Shown: positions 43,701 through 51,568, counted from the stretch's first letter. The stretch: DNA of 64,000 bases from Streptomyces cynarae (GCF_025642135.1 NZ_CP106793.1:5672001-5736000), one strand, 5' to 3'. Program-made: numbers and translations. The notes: generated by a model from the sequence alone, not told the origin.

Positions 43701-44317
43701 TGACCGCCTCCCAGGTGCTGCGCCTGGCCGCCGACCCGGACGGGCTCGCACAGGAACTCGCACGCCCCATGCCCCGCCCCCCGCAGCCGGCGGCGCGCCG
43801 GGGCACTCGATTCCACGCCTGGGTGGAGGCACGCTTCGAGGCACTGCGGCTGCCGATGCTGGAGCCGGAGGAGCTGCCCGGCAGCGACGCCGAGATCGCC
43901 GACGAGCGTGACCTGGAGGCCCTCAAGGACGCCTTCGAACGCACCCCGTACGCCCATCGGACCCCGTACCGCGTCGAGGCACCTTTCCAGCTCGGCATCG
44001 CCGGCCGCGTGGTACGGGGCCGTATCGACGCCGTCTACCGCGTGGACGGTGAGGACGGCACGCAGTACGAGATCGTCGACTGGAAGACCAGTCGCGCCCG
44101 CACCGCCGACCCGCTCCAGCTCGCCCTGTACCGGCTCGCCTGGGCCGAGCAGCAGGGCGTGCCCCTGGACGCCGTCAGGGCCGCGTTCCTGTACGTCCGC
44201 AGTGGCGAGGTCGTACGCCCCGAAGGACTCCCGGACCGGGCCGCCCTCGAGCGGCTGCTGCTGGCCGGCGCCTCCGGTGGGGAACCGGCGGACAAGGATG
44301 TCAGCGCGGGCCGATAG
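40769..44317 (+). CDS. adnB: AdnB-like helicase-nuclease subunit
   Basis: A 1182-residue protein from ATG 40769. The SF1A motor shows FTPEQTACI, VAGAGSGKTTVM, STYHAFAGRLL, DEYQDTSVAQ, GDPCQAIYGWRG, LTAHKSKGLEWD and the FTRPRS box. An acidic, proline-rich linker of about 130 residues (near 830-960) joins it to the RecB-type nuclease (GTRFHAWVEARFE, then IVDWKTSR). In mycobacterial AdnAB the AdnB motor leads translocation; the same is expected. The gap of 106 nt after adnA holds a PafBC-type promoter, so the subunit can be induced alone. Confidence 0.9.
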   Translation: MPARITDPEQLKELLGIPFTPEQTACITAPPAPQVIVAGAGSGKTTVMAARVVWLVGTGQVAPEQVLGLTFTNKAAGELAERVRKALIKAGVTDPDVIDPDNPPGEPVISTYHAFAGRLLTDHGLRIGLEPTSRLLADATRYQLAARVLREAPGPYPSLTRSFPDLVGDLLTLDAELAEHLVAPEDLRAHDAELLRTLEGVRLTNADLRKVPETAAARRELAELVIRYRAAKRERDLLDFGDQIALSAQLAGLPEVGRILRDEFRVVLLDEYQDTSVAQRVLLAGLFGGGSGHPVTAVGDPCQAIYGWRGASVANLDDFPEHFPHADGRPATRQALSENRRSGGRLLDLANGLAAPLRAMHAGVEALRPAPGAERDGLVRCALLRTHSEEIDWIADSLAHLVRTGTAPGEIAVLCRTATDFAQIQGALVARDIPVEVVGLSGLLHLPEVADLVAVCEVLQDPGANASLVRLLTGPRWRIGPRDLALLGRRARFLVSHARVDGDEDPDRRLVAAVEGVDPSEVISLADALDTFLELPMEAEREDDGLPFSPDARVRFARLAAELRDLRRSLADPLMDVLHRVLAVTGLEVELSASPHALAARRRETLSNFLDIAASFAANEPDASLLAFLGFLRTAAQYEKGLDNALPGGENTVKVLTAHKSKGLEWDVVAVPGLVKGTFPSAQGREKWTAQGKVLPHALRGDADTLPDVETWDSRGLKAFHEAMKEHQHTEELRLGYVTFTRPRSLLLGSGHWWGPAQKRPRGPSDFLQALYEHCEAGHGEIEVWADPPAEDEENPALHDAATDHSWPLPLDEAALARRRAAAATVLAHLEQVASHEGAQPAADHDPSAYDDPEWPPPPDDEDLYDDPDGEETAREALPPAEEEAAWDDHAEADASDWDSWTTHRPTPPSAAPHARVPAGDGTPTVPHARRHPSEDAPALIPEEARTVASWDRDLDALTGELLRARAAVTDVPLPPSLTASQVLRLAADPDGLAQELARPMPRPPQPAARRGTRFHAWVEARFEALRLPMLEPEELPGSDAEIADERDLEALKDAFERTPYAHRTPYRVEAPFQLGIAGRVVRGRIDAVYRVDGEDGTQYEIVDWKTSRARTADPLQLALYRLAWAEQQGVPLDAVRAAFLYVRSGEVVRPEGLPDRAALERLLLAGASGGEPADKDVSAGR

Positions 44318-44327
44318 GCTCGAGACC

Positions 44328-45731
44328 ATGAGCGAGACCCCGGACAGCGCCGTCCGCACGTACATCGACAGCCACCGCGCCGCCTTCCTCGACGACCTCG
44401 CGGAGTGGCTGCGCATCCCGTCGGTGTCCGCCCAGCCCGAGCGCGCGGGGGACGTGCGTCGCAGTGCCGACTGGCTCGCCGCCAAGCTCCAGGAGACCGG
44501 CTTCCCCACCGCCGAGGTGTGGCCGACTGCCGGAGCCCCCGCAGTCTTCGCCGAGTGGCCCTCCGACGACCCGCAGGCACCCACCGTCCTCGTCTACGGC
44601 CACCACGACGTCCAGCCCGCCGCCCGCGAGGACGGCTGGCACAGCGACCCCTTCGAACCGGTGATCCGCGACGGCCGCCTGTACGCGCGCGGGGCCGCCG
44701 ACGACAAGGGCCAGGTGTTCTTCCACACACTCGGCGTCCGCGCCCACCTCGCCGCCACCGGGCGCACCGCCCCGGCCGTCCACCTGAAGCTGCTGATCGA
44801 GGGCGAGGAGGAGTCCGGCTCGCCGAACTTCCGCACCCTCGTCGAACAGCACGCCGACCGGCTCGCCGCCGACGCGGTGATCGTCTCCGACACCGGCATG
44901 TGGTCCGCGGACACTCCCACCGTCTGCACCGGCATGCGCGGCCTCGCCGAATGCGAGATCACCCTGTACGGACCCGAGCAGGACATCCACTCCGGGTCCT
45001 TCGGCGGCGCCGTGCCCAACCCGGCCACCGCGGCCGCCGGCCTGGTCGCCGCCCTGCACGACGAGCACGCCCGCGTAGCGATACCGGGCTTCTACGACGG
45101 CGTCGTCGACCTCACCGACCGCGAACGCGAACTCTTCGCCGAACTGCCCTTCGACGAGGAGCGGTGGCTGCGGACCGCCCGGTCGACCGCCACGTTCGGG
45201 GAGGCCGGACACAGCACGCTGGAGCGCATCTGGGCCCGCCCCACCGCCGAGGTCAACGGCATCGGCGGCGGCTACCAGGGCCCCGGCAGCAAGACGATCA
45301 TTCCGTCCTCCGCCATGGTCAAGCTCTCCTTCCGGCTGGTCGCGGGCCAGGACCCCGACCACATCGAGAAGGTGGTGCGCGCCTGGGCGGCGGATGCGCT
45401 GCCCGCCGGGATCCGGCACGAGATCACGTTCGGCTCGGCCACCCGCCCCTGCCTGACGCCCCTCGACCACCCCGCCCTGCAGTCCGTCGTACGCGCCATG
45501 GGCCGCGCCTTCCAGCAGCCCGTCCGCTTCACTCGTGAGGGCGGGTCCGGACCCGCCGCCGACCTCCAGGAGGTCCTCGGCGTACCCGTCCTGTTCCTCG
45601 GCATCTCCATCCCCTCCGACGGCTGGCACGCCCCGAACGAGAAGGTCGAACTCGATCTGCTCCTCAAAGGCGTCGAAACCGCCGCATACCTGTGGGACGA
45701 CCTGGGGGAGAACCGCCACGATGCCGACTGA
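44328..45731 (+). CDS. M20 family metallopeptidase (dipeptidase-like)
   Basis: A 467-residue cytoplasmic peptidase from ATG 44328. Metal-binding motifs are in order: VYGHHDVQPA, RGAADDKGQ, IEGEEESGSP with the general-base Glu, and VIVSDTGMW, followed by the dimerisation lid and a late HAPNEKV. This matches the M20 dipeptidase/CNDP-like group. The stop of adnB forms part of TAGGCT (44315-44320), a -10 box 7 nt before the ATG, indicating a leaderless start. The upstream bases only weakly resemble the PafBC box (ATGTCAGCG). Confidence 0.9.
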   Translation: MSETPDSAVRTYIDSHRAAFLDDLAEWLRIPSVSAQPERAGDVRRSADWLAAKLQETGFPTAEVWPTAGAPAVFAEWPSDDPQAPTVLVYGHHDVQPAAREDGWHSDPFEPVIRDGRLYARGAADDKGQVFFHTLGVRAHLAATGRTAPAVHLKLLIEGEEESGSPNFRTLVEQHADRLAADAVIVSDTGMWSADTPTVCTGMRGLAECEITLYGPEQDIHSGSFGGAVPNPATAAAGLVAALHDEHARVAIPGFYDGVVDLTDRERELFAELPFDEERWLRTARSTATFGEAGHSTLERIWARPTAEVNGIGGGYQGPGSKTIIPSSAMVKLSFRLVAGQDPDHIEKVVRAWAADALPAGIRHEITFGSATRPCLTPLDHPALQSVVRAMGRAFQQPVRFTREGGSGPAADLQEVLGVPVLFLGISIPSDGWHAPNEKVELDLLLKGVETAAYLWDDLGENRHDAD

Positions 45732-45883
45732 CGAAGAGCGGGGCACAGGGGCGCCCGGGCGAACCGCCCGGCGCGGCACACTGGAAGGGCCGCCCCGCCC
45801 GCCTGACCCGGTCCCCGCCCGACCTACGCCTTGCTGAACCGCCCGCCGAAACCACCGTTGCACCGGGGGAGTTGGAAGCACCC

Positions 45884-46825
45884 GTGACCACCTGGACCGA
45901 CCACACCGCCGACCGGCCCATCTCGCTCACCGCGCCGAGCGGCATCGACCGGGCCGCCCACCACCGGCTCGACGAGGCATGGCTCGCCGCGGCATGGAGC
46001 CACCCCTCCACGCGTTGCTTCGTGGTCTCCGGGGGCCAGGCCCTCATCGACGAGACGCCCGACGGCCGGACCGAGCTGGTCATGACCCCCTCCTTCGAGG
46101 CACCGCTCACCGAGGCCCACCGGTACTTCCTGGGCACCGACGCGGACGGCGTCAGCTACTTCGCCCTCCAGAAGGACGCGCTTCCCGGCCGTATGGACCA
46201 GTCGGCGCGCCCGGCCGGCCTGCGCGAGGCCGGACTGCTGCTGTCGCCACGCGACGCGGGCCTGATGGTGCACGCGGTCGCGCTGGAGAACTGGCAGCGC
46301 CTGCACCGCTTCTGCTCACGCTGCGGCGAGCGCACGGTCATCGCGGCCGCCGGCCACATTCGCCGCTGCCCCGCCTGCGGCGCCGAGCACTACCCGCGCA
46401 CCGACCCGGCTGTGATCATGGCGGTCACCGACGACGACGACCGCATCCTGCTCGGCCGCCAGGTGCACTGGCCCGAGGGCCGCTTCTCGACCCTCGCCGG
46501 CTTCGTCGAACCGGGGGAGTCCATCGAGCAGTCGGTGCGGCGCGAGGTGTTCGAAGAGGTCGGCATCACCATCGGCGAGGTCCAGTACATCGCCAGTCAG
46601 CCCTGGCCCTTCCCGTCCAGCCTGATGCTCGGCTTCCTCGCGCACGCCGTCACCACGGACATCGACGTCGACGGGGACGAGATCCACGAGGCACGCTGGT
46701 TCTCCCGTGAGGAACTGCGCTCCGCGTTCGAGACCGGAGAGGTCCTGCCGCCGTACGGCATCTCCATCGCGGCCCGTCTGATCGAGCTCTGGTACGGCAA
46801 GCCCCTGCCGACCCGGAGCGTCTGA
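45884..46825 (+). CDS. nudC: NAD(+) diphosphatase NudC
   Basis: A 313-residue enzyme from GTG 45884 with GGAAG upstream. It contains the zinc ribbon CSRCGERT and CPACGAEHYPRTDP, the Nudix box GFVEPGESIEQSVRREVFEE (then VGI) and the NudC-specific SQPWPFPSSLML. It cleaves NADH and related dinucleotides and can remove NAD caps from RNA. It is followed closely by a methyltransferase gene (4 nt after the stop). Confidence 0.95.
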   Translation: MTTWTDHTADRPISLTAPSGIDRAAHHRLDEAWLAAAWSHPSTRCFVVSGGQALIDETPDGRTELVMTPSFEAPLTEAHRYFLGTDADGVSYFALQKDALPGRMDQSARPAGLREAGLLLSPRDAGLMVHAVALENWQRLHRFCSRCGERTVIAAAGHIRRCPACGAEHYPRTDPAVIMAVTDDDDRILLGRQVHWPEGRFSTLAGFVEPGESIEQSVRREVFEEVGITIGEVQYIASQPWPFPSSLMLGFLAHAVTTDIDVDGDEIHEARWFSREELRSAFETGEVLPPYGISIAARLIELWYGKPLPTRSV

Positions 46826-46829
46826 CCCG

Positions 46830-47453
46830 GTGCCGGCGCACACGAACGACCCGTACTGGAACCACAACGTCCACTACCACCCGGCGGTCCTCGCCGCAGT
46901 CCCCGACGACTGCGGCACGGCTCTGGACGTGGGCTGCGGCGACGGGCTGCTCGCCCGGAAGCTCGCGTCGAGGGCGGGGTCCGTCACGGGCGTGGACCGC
47001 TCGCCGGACATGATCCTGCTGGCGCGCCGGGACGTGCCCCCGAACGTCACGTTCCTCGAAGCGGACTACCTCGATGACGCCTCGCTGCCGGAAGGCGGGT
47101 ACGACTTCGTCAGCGCGGTCGCCGTCGTCCACCACGCGGCCTTCGAGGCGGCGGTGGGGCGTCTGGTGCGGCTCACGGCGCCCGGCGGCCGACTGATGAT
47201 CGTCGGGCTGGCCTACAACCGGACGTCCCTGGACTGGGTGATCAGTGGCTGCGGCGTGCCGGCGAGCCGGCTTCACGCGCTGTTGCGCGGAGGCAAGCGC
47301 GGCCCGGTCGGCATGCCGATCGAGGACTCGACCATGCACTGGGGCCAGGTCCGGAAGACTGCCCGGCAACTGCTGCCCGGTTGCCGCTTCCGACGCCGGC
47401 TCCTGTGGCGATACACGCTGATCTGGGACAAACCACAAGAAGGCGATTCCTGA
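46830..47453 (+). CDS. Class I SAM-dependent methyltransferase
   Basis: A 207-residue protein from GTG 46830, four nt after nudC, so co-translated. It has motif I LDVGCGDGLLARKL, motif II GVDRSPDMI, motif III FLEADYLDDASL and the post-III VVHHAAFEAAV. It is related to the Methyltransf_11/25 small-molecule methylases; the acceptor is unknown. Its stop codon lies inside a bidirectional terminator shared with the convergent mycoredoxin gene. Confidence 0.85.
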   Translation: MPAHTNDPYWNHNVHYHPAVLAAVPDDCGTALDVGCGDGLLARKLASRAGSVTGVDRSPDMILLARRDVPPNVTFLEADYLDDASLPEGGYDFVSAVAVVHHAAFEAAVGRLVRLTAPGGRLMIVGLAYNRTSLDWVISGCGVPASRLHALLRGGKRGPVGMPIEDSTMHWGQVRKTARQLLPGCRFRRRLLWRYTLIWDKPQEGDS

Positions 47454-47474
47454 GTCGTCTCAGGAACCGCCTTC
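47439..47474. terminator. Bidirectional terminator
   Basis: GAAGGCG and ATTCCTGAG pair with CTCAGGAA and CGCCTTC around a short TCGT loop, with one internal mismatch region. It overlaps the methyltransferase stop and faces the end of the mycoredoxin gene. Confidence 0.7.
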
Positions 47475-47501
47475 CGTGCAGGGGGCGAGACCCTGCGGCC
47501 G

Positions 47502-47744
47502 TTATGCGCCGACCTTCTGCTTGACCTGCGCCAGCGACGGGTTGGTCAGCGTCGTGCCGTCCGGGAACAGCACGGTCGGGACCGTCTGGTTTCCGCCATT
47601 CGCCTTCTCCACGAACGCGGCCGACTCCGGGTCCTGCTCGATGTTGATCTCGTCGTACGCGATGCCCTCACGGTCCAGCTGGCTCTTCAGCCGACGGCAG
47701 TAGCCGCACCACGAGGTGCTGTACATCGTCACAGTGCCCGACAT
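47502..47744 (-). CDS. Mycoredoxin (glutaredoxin-like)
   Basis: An 80-residue protein from ATG 47744 with AAGGAG upstream. It has the thioredoxin-fold motif YSTSWCGYCRRLKSQLD with active-site CGYC, and cis-proline TVPTVLFPDG. Mycoredoxin-1 reduces mycothiol mixed disulfides in actinobacteria. A perfect sigma-R-type promoter lies about 50-75 bp upstream, matching the known disulfide-stress control of this gene class. It is divergent from uvrD2. Confidence 0.93.
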   Translation of the reverse strand: MSGTVTMYSTSWCGYCRRLKSQLDREGIAYDEINIEQDPESAAFVEKANGGNQTVPTVLFPDGTTLTNPSLAQVKQKVGA

Positions 47745-47791
47745 GTCGGTTGCGCTCCTTTACGGCTAGGGTGCGTGGTCGCTGAGAAGGC

Positions 47792-47818
47792 AACGTTCGT
47801 GAAGCTTCCGCCATTCCC
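47792..47818 (-). promoter_or_regulatory. Sigma-R-type promoter of the mycoredoxin gene
   Basis: On the minus strand GGGAAT (47813-47818), 18 nt, GTT (47792-47794). It is identical in both boxes and spacing to the promoter at 3632-3658. Confidence 0.8.
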
Positions 47819-47870
47819 GGCCCGCGCCGACGTCCGCGCCGACATGACGGCCGTCATTAGGTGTGACGGT

Positions 47871-47900
47871 GGTCGCGGTCGTACCAGTACGACCGCGACC
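47871..47900. repeat. 14-bp perfect palindrome between mycoredoxin gene and uvrD2
   Basis: GGTCGCGGTCGTAC (47871-47884) is inverted at 47887-47900 with only CA between. It could be an operator, a cruciform or a divergent-transcription barrier. Confidence 0.65.
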
Positions 47901-47955
47901 GTCCTCCTGTGGACAACCGCCGCACCCGCCTCTGCCGACCTGGCAGCATGGCGGG

Positions 47956-50190
47956 GTGACAGCAGCAAGGCATTCCACCCTCTTCTCCGGGATTCCCGGC
48001 AGTTCCCCGTACTCGGCTCCGCCGAGCGGGGCCGACGCCGTGCTCGAGGGGCTCGACCCCGAGCAGCGCGAGGTGGCGACCGCCCTGCACGGCCCGGTGT
48101 GCGTGCTGGCCGGTGCCGGTACCGGCAAGACGCGGGCCATCACCCACCGCATCGCCTACGGAGTCCGGGCCGGCATCCTCCAGCCCTCCAGCGTGCTCGC
48201 TGTCACGTTCACCAACCGTGCCGCGGGCGAGATGCGCGGGCGTCTCCGCCAGCTCGGTGCCGCCGGTGTCCAGGCCCGCACCTTCCACTCCGCCGCCCTG
48301 CGCCAGCTCCAGTACTTCTGGCCGAAAGCGATCGGCGGCAGGCTCCCGAAGATCGTCGACCGCAAGGTCCAGATCGTCGCGGACGCGGCCGCCGCCTGTC
48401 GCATCCGCCTCGACCGCAACGAGCTACGGGACGTGACGGCCGAGATCGAATGGTCCAAGGTCACCCAGACCGTCCCCGCCGACTACGCCGCCGCGGCCGC
48501 CAAGACCGGCCGCGAAGCGCCCCGCGACCCCGCCGAGATCGCCCAGCTCTACGCCGCCTACGAAGACCTCAAGCGAGAGCGCGGCGTCATCGACTTCGAG
48601 GACGTCCTCCTCCTCACCGTCGGCATCCTCCAGGACCGGCACGACATCGCGGAGGAGGTCCGTGCCCAGTACCAGCACTTCGTCGTCGACGAGTACCAGG
48701 ACGTGAGCCCCCTGCAGCAGCGTCTGCTGGAGTTGTGGCTCGGTGACCGCGACAACCTGTGCGTGGTCGGCGACGCCAGCCAGACGATCTACTCCTTCAC
48801 CGGCGCCACGCCCGACCACCTGCTCGACTTCCGTATCCGCCACCCAGGAGCCACGGTCGTCAAGCTGGTCCGGGACTACCGCTCCACCCCGCAGGTCGTC
48901 CATCTCGCCAACGGCCTGCTCGCCCAGGCCCGGGGCCGCGCCGCCGAGCACCGCCTCGAACTGGTCTCGCAGCGCGACCCCGGCCCCGAACCCGTCTACA
49001 CCGAGTACGCCGACGAGCCCGCCGAGGCGGAGGGTGCCGCCCACCGCATCCGCGACCTGCTCGCCGACGGTGTGCCCGCGTCCGAGATCGCCATCCTGTT
49101 CCGCACCAACTCCCAGTCCGAGATCTACGAACAAGCCCTCGCGGACGCCGGAGTGCCCTATCAGCTCCGCGGCGCCGAACGGTTCTTCGACCGCCCCGAG
49201 GTGCGCAAGGCAGGCGTCGCCCTGCGCGGCGCCGCCCGCTTCGGCGCGAACGACTCCCTCCTCGACGACGTCGTCGACCTGCCCTCCCAGGTGCGTGCCG
49301 TCCTTGCGGGCGAAGGGTGGACTTCCGTGCCGCCCGCGGGCTCCGGAGCCGTCAGAGAGCGGTGGGAGTCGCTGGCCGCGCTCGTGAATCTGGCCCAGGA
49401 CTTCGCCGCGGCCAAACCCGACGCCACCCTCGGCGACCTGGTGGCGGAACTCGACGAGCGGGCGAACGCCCAGCACGCCCCGACCGTGCAGGGCGTCACC
49501 CTCGCCTCCCTGCACTCCGCCAAGGGGCTGGAGTGGGACGCCGTCTTCGTCGTCGGAGTCGCCGAGGGCATGATGCCCATCACCTACGCGAGGACCGACG
49601 AGCAGATCGAGGAGGAGCGCCGCCTCCTCTACGTCGGCGTCACCCGGGCGAGGGAACGCCTGCACGTCTCCTGGTCCCTGTCCCGCTCACCGGGTGGCCG
49701 CCCGGTCCGACGGCCGAGCCGCTTCCTCGACGGACTGCGTCCCGGCTCCTCCGCCACCACCGGCCGTACCTCCACCGGGGGCACCGGAGGCATCGAACGG
49801 GGCGTCAGCGCCTTCAGCGCGGCCGCCACTGCCCTCACCCCGCGCCGTACCAGCAGAACTCCGGCCCGCTGCCGGGTCTGCGGGCGCACGCTGTCCGACG
49901 CGGGGGAGATGAAGCTGATGCGCTGTGACGACTGCCCCTCCGACATGGACGAGGGCCTGTACGAACGGCTGCGTGAGTGGCGGGCGGTGCAGGCGCAGCG
50001 CAGTGGGCAGCCCGCTTTCTGCGTCTTCACCGACCGAACGCTGATCGCGATCGCCGAGGCCGTGCCCGCCGATGAACGTGAACTGGCCCGCGTCCCGGGG
50101 GTCGGAGCGCGCAAACTGGGCCGCTACGGAGCCGATGTTCTGGCCATCTGCGCAGGTCGCGATGTCGGGGAACAGGACAACGGTGACTGA
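47956..50190 (+). CDS. uvrD2: UvrD2-type DNA helicase with HRDC domain
   Basis: A 744-residue SF1A helicase from GTG 47956. Motor motifs: LDPEQREVAT, LAGAGTGKTRAI, TFHSAALRQL, DEYQDVSPLQ, GDASQTIYSFTGA, SLHSAKGLEWD and GVTRARERL. After the motor come a tetracysteine cluster (CRVCGRTL and CDDC) and a C-terminal HRDC domain (AFCVFTDRTLIAIAEAVP). That layout is diagnostic of mycobacterial UvrD2, an essential 3'-5' helicase in M. tuberculosis. CAGCAT 6 nt before the GTG suggests a leaderless start. Confidence 0.92.
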   Translation: MTAARHSTLFSGIPGSSPYSAPPSGADAVLEGLDPEQREVATALHGPVCVLAGAGTGKTRAITHRIAYGVRAGILQPSSVLAVTFTNRAAGEMRGRLRQLGAAGVQARTFHSAALRQLQYFWPKAIGGRLPKIVDRKVQIVADAAAACRIRLDRNELRDVTAEIEWSKVTQTVPADYAAAAAKTGREAPRDPAEIAQLYAAYEDLKRERGVIDFEDVLLLTVGILQDRHDIAEEVRAQYQHFVVDEYQDVSPLQQRLLELWLGDRDNLCVVGDASQTIYSFTGATPDHLLDFRIRHPGATVVKLVRDYRSTPQVVHLANGLLAQARGRAAEHRLELVSQRDPGPEPVYTEYADEPAEAEGAAHRIRDLLADGVPASEIAILFRTNSQSEIYEQALADAGVPYQLRGAERFFDRPEVRKAGVALRGAARFGANDSLLDDVVDLPSQVRAVLAGEGWTSVPPAGSGAVRERWESLAALVNLAQDFAAAKPDATLGDLVAELDERANAQHAPTVQGVTLASLHSAKGLEWDAVFVVGVAEGMMPITYARTDEQIEEERRLLYVGVTRARERLHVSWSLSRSPGGRPVRRPSRFLDGLRPGSSATTGRTSTGGTGGIERGVSAFSAAATALTPRRTSRTPARCRVCGRTLSDAGEMKLMRCDDCPSDMDEGLYERLREWRAVQAQRSGQPAFCVFTDRTLIAIAEAVPADERELARVPGVGARKLGRYGADVLAICAGRDVGEQDNGD

Positions 50191-50203
50191 TACCAACTCG
50201 TCG

Positions 50204-50243
50204 AAAAAATAGTTTGCGCATGCCCCAGCGATCCCCATAGGTT
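50204..50243 (+). promoter_or_regulatory. WhiB7-type autoregulated promoter of wblC
   Basis: An AT-rich element AAAAAAT (50204-50210) lies just upstream of TTGCGC (50214-50219); 18 nt later is TAGGTT (50238-50243). This is the arrangement bound by WhiB7/WblC together with the principal sigma factor in mycobacteria and Streptomyces. Confidence 0.85.
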
Positions 50244-50355
50244 CTTAGCCACGGGGACAGCGGCCTTCTCGGAGGCCCTGATTCCGTGTTCTACTTGCAT
50301 ATCCGTCGGACTGGCTCACCCCAGTCCCCCGAGACGCCGAGAGGAGGCGATTGAA

Positions 50356-50676
50356 GTGATCAGCATCAACACCAGCTCCACCAGCACCGCCAAACTGACC
50401 GATCGCTCGGTCGTCTCCACGTGCATGCTCGGCGCCTCCGACCTGGGCACCGGTCTGTCCGGCATTCGTGCCGTGCGTCCGGCGTCCTCCCTGTCTCTCG
50501 CGGTTCTTCCCATCCGCGAGCGCAATGAGCGACCGACCAAGGCACTGGAAGCAGTAGTGGCACAGGCCCAGGCCTATGCCTTTGCGGCGGCCGGTGCCGG
50601 ATTCCGGAAGCAGACGACGCAGCACCACCTGATGTGGGCCTTCCGTGGGCCAGAACCCTGGAGTGATCCAGCCTGA
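50356..50676 (+). CDS. Upstream ORF in the wblC leader, 106 codons
   Basis: GTG 50356 has a strong AGAGGAGG site 7-9 nt upstream and opens 106 codons beginning MISINTSSTSTAKLTDRSVV and ending WSDPA. The stop (674-676) falls inside the left arm of a perfect 8-bp hairpin (50671-50678 with 50682-50689), 24 nt before the main attenuator. wblC leaders are known to use a uORF so that ribosome slowing by antibiotics prevents termination. The product may have no function beyond being translated. Whether the whole frame or a shorter start is used is not certain. Confidence 0.65.
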   Translation: MISINTSSTSTAKLTDRSVVSTCMLGASDLGTGLSGIRAVRPASSLSLAVLPIRERNERPTKALEAVVAQAQAYAFAAAGAGFRKQTTQHHLMWAFRGPEPWSDPA

Positions 50677-50689
50677 TCGATGATCAGGC
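50671..50689 (+). promoter_or_regulatory. uORF-stop hairpin in the wblC leader
   Basis: GCCTGATC, loop GAT, GATCAGGC: a perfect 8-bp hairpin that contains the uORF stop codon. A ribosome at the stop would prevent it forming, so it may be the switch element next to the terminator. Confidence 0.55.
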
Positions 50690-50700
50690 CGGCGCCTTCA

Positions 50701-50744
50701 GGGCCGCGGAACCCCATCCGGGATCCGCGGCCCTTCTGTTTTCC
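50701..50744 (+). terminator. Intrinsic attenuator of wblC
   Basis: A perfect 10-bp GC-rich stem (50701-50710 with 50724-50733), then TTCTGTTTTCC. It lies 107 nt before the wblC start, in the position of the antibiotic-relieved terminator described for whiB7/wblC genes. Confidence 0.85.
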
Positions 50745-50850
50745 CCGAACGGGGACGGCAGAGCGAAGGGGCCTCGGGACAAGAAAAGACCCGGTACCAG
50801 CCGCCACCCGGTCCGATCGGACCGGAACGACCAGACGAGGAAGACGAACC

Positions 50851-51219
50851 GTGCAACTCGAAGCGCACGCCCCGTCCGTACCGCCTTCCGAAACGATCCC
50901 CCCGCCCGGCCTCACGGAGGACTCCACCTTGACCCCGCTCACCGCGCTGACCGCGCTCGACGACGCCATCGAGAACCTCGGCGTACCCGTCCCGTGCCGC
51001 TCGTACGACCCCGAGGTCTTCTTCGCCGAGTCGCCGGCCGACGTCGAGTACGCCAAGTCTCTCTGCCGTACCTGCCCGCTGATCGAGGCCTGCCTCGCCG
51101 GCGCCAAGGAGCGGCGTGAGCCCTGGGGCGTCTGGGGTGGCGAGCTCTTCGTCCAGGGTGTCGTCGTCGCCCGGAAGCGGCCGCGTGGCCGCCCGCGCAA
51201 GAACCCGGTCACGGCATGA
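50851..51219 (+). CDS. wblC: WblC/WhiB7 transcription factor
   Basis: A 122-residue protein from GTG 50851 with GAGGAAG upstream; in-frame codons further up lie in the leader. The iron-sulfur Wbl core has PCRSYDPEVFF, then CRTCPLIEAC (four cysteines), the sigma-binding GVWGGE turn and the C-terminal AT-hook PRGRPRKN. WblC binds sigma-70 region 4 and activates intrinsic resistance genes to ribosome-targeting antibiotics, including its own. It is controlled by its AT-rich promoter and the uORF/attenuator leader. Confidence 0.96.
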   Translation: MQLEAHAPSVPPSETIPPPGLTEDSTLTPLTALTALDDAIENLGVPVPCRSYDPEVFFAESPADVEYAKSLCRTCPLIEACLAGAKERREPWGVWGGELFVQGVVVARKRPRGRPRKNPVTA

Positions 51220-51539
51220 ACACCGCAGGAACGATCGACCGCCCCCTCACGCACGACCCCAAGAAGCAGGCCCCGATGAAGCCGTCCACGAGTGAGCCCA
51301 TGGGCTCCGCGATCCCAGACGTCACCACCACCGGCGCGAACGACTCGCGTCAGAACAGGACCCGAGAGATGCAACTCATCCCAGAAGCCCTGGCTCGTGC
51401 GCATATGCACGAGCGGCTGCAGGAGGCCGAGCGGGAACGCCAGGCGGTGCGTCTGGCGGTGGCCCGTCGGATGCAGCGCCGGGCCGAGCGCGCCTCGCTG
51501 CGCGCCCGCCGAGCGCTCGCCATGGCCGTGATGCAGTAG
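51216..51539 (+). CDS. Small basic helical protein coupled to wblC
   Basis: A 107-residue frame from ATG 51216 overlaps the wblC stop (ATGA), so it is co-translated and inherits WblC autoregulation. The first half is polar and disordered; the second half is a long, arginine-rich amphipathic helix (AHMHERLQEAERERQAVRLA and the following VARRMQRRAERASLRARRA). No domain is recognised. The basic helix suggests RNA, ribosome or DNA contact. The coupling to an antibiotic-response regulator makes it a candidate accessory factor. Confidence 0.65.
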   Translation: MNTAGTIDRPLTHDPKKQAPMKPSTSEPMGSAIPDVTTTGANDSRQNRTREMQLIPEALARAHMHERLQEAERERQAVRLAVARRMQRRAERASLRARRALAMAVMQ

Positions 51540-51568
51540 CCGACCGCCGTCGGCACCAGGAGAACCAC

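Noticed and set aside
44298..44320. PafBC motif before the M20 peptidase gene (ATGTCAGCG-N8-TAGGCT)
   Set aside because: Only seven of nine bases match and the product has no link to DNA damage; treated as an ordinary leaderless promoter.
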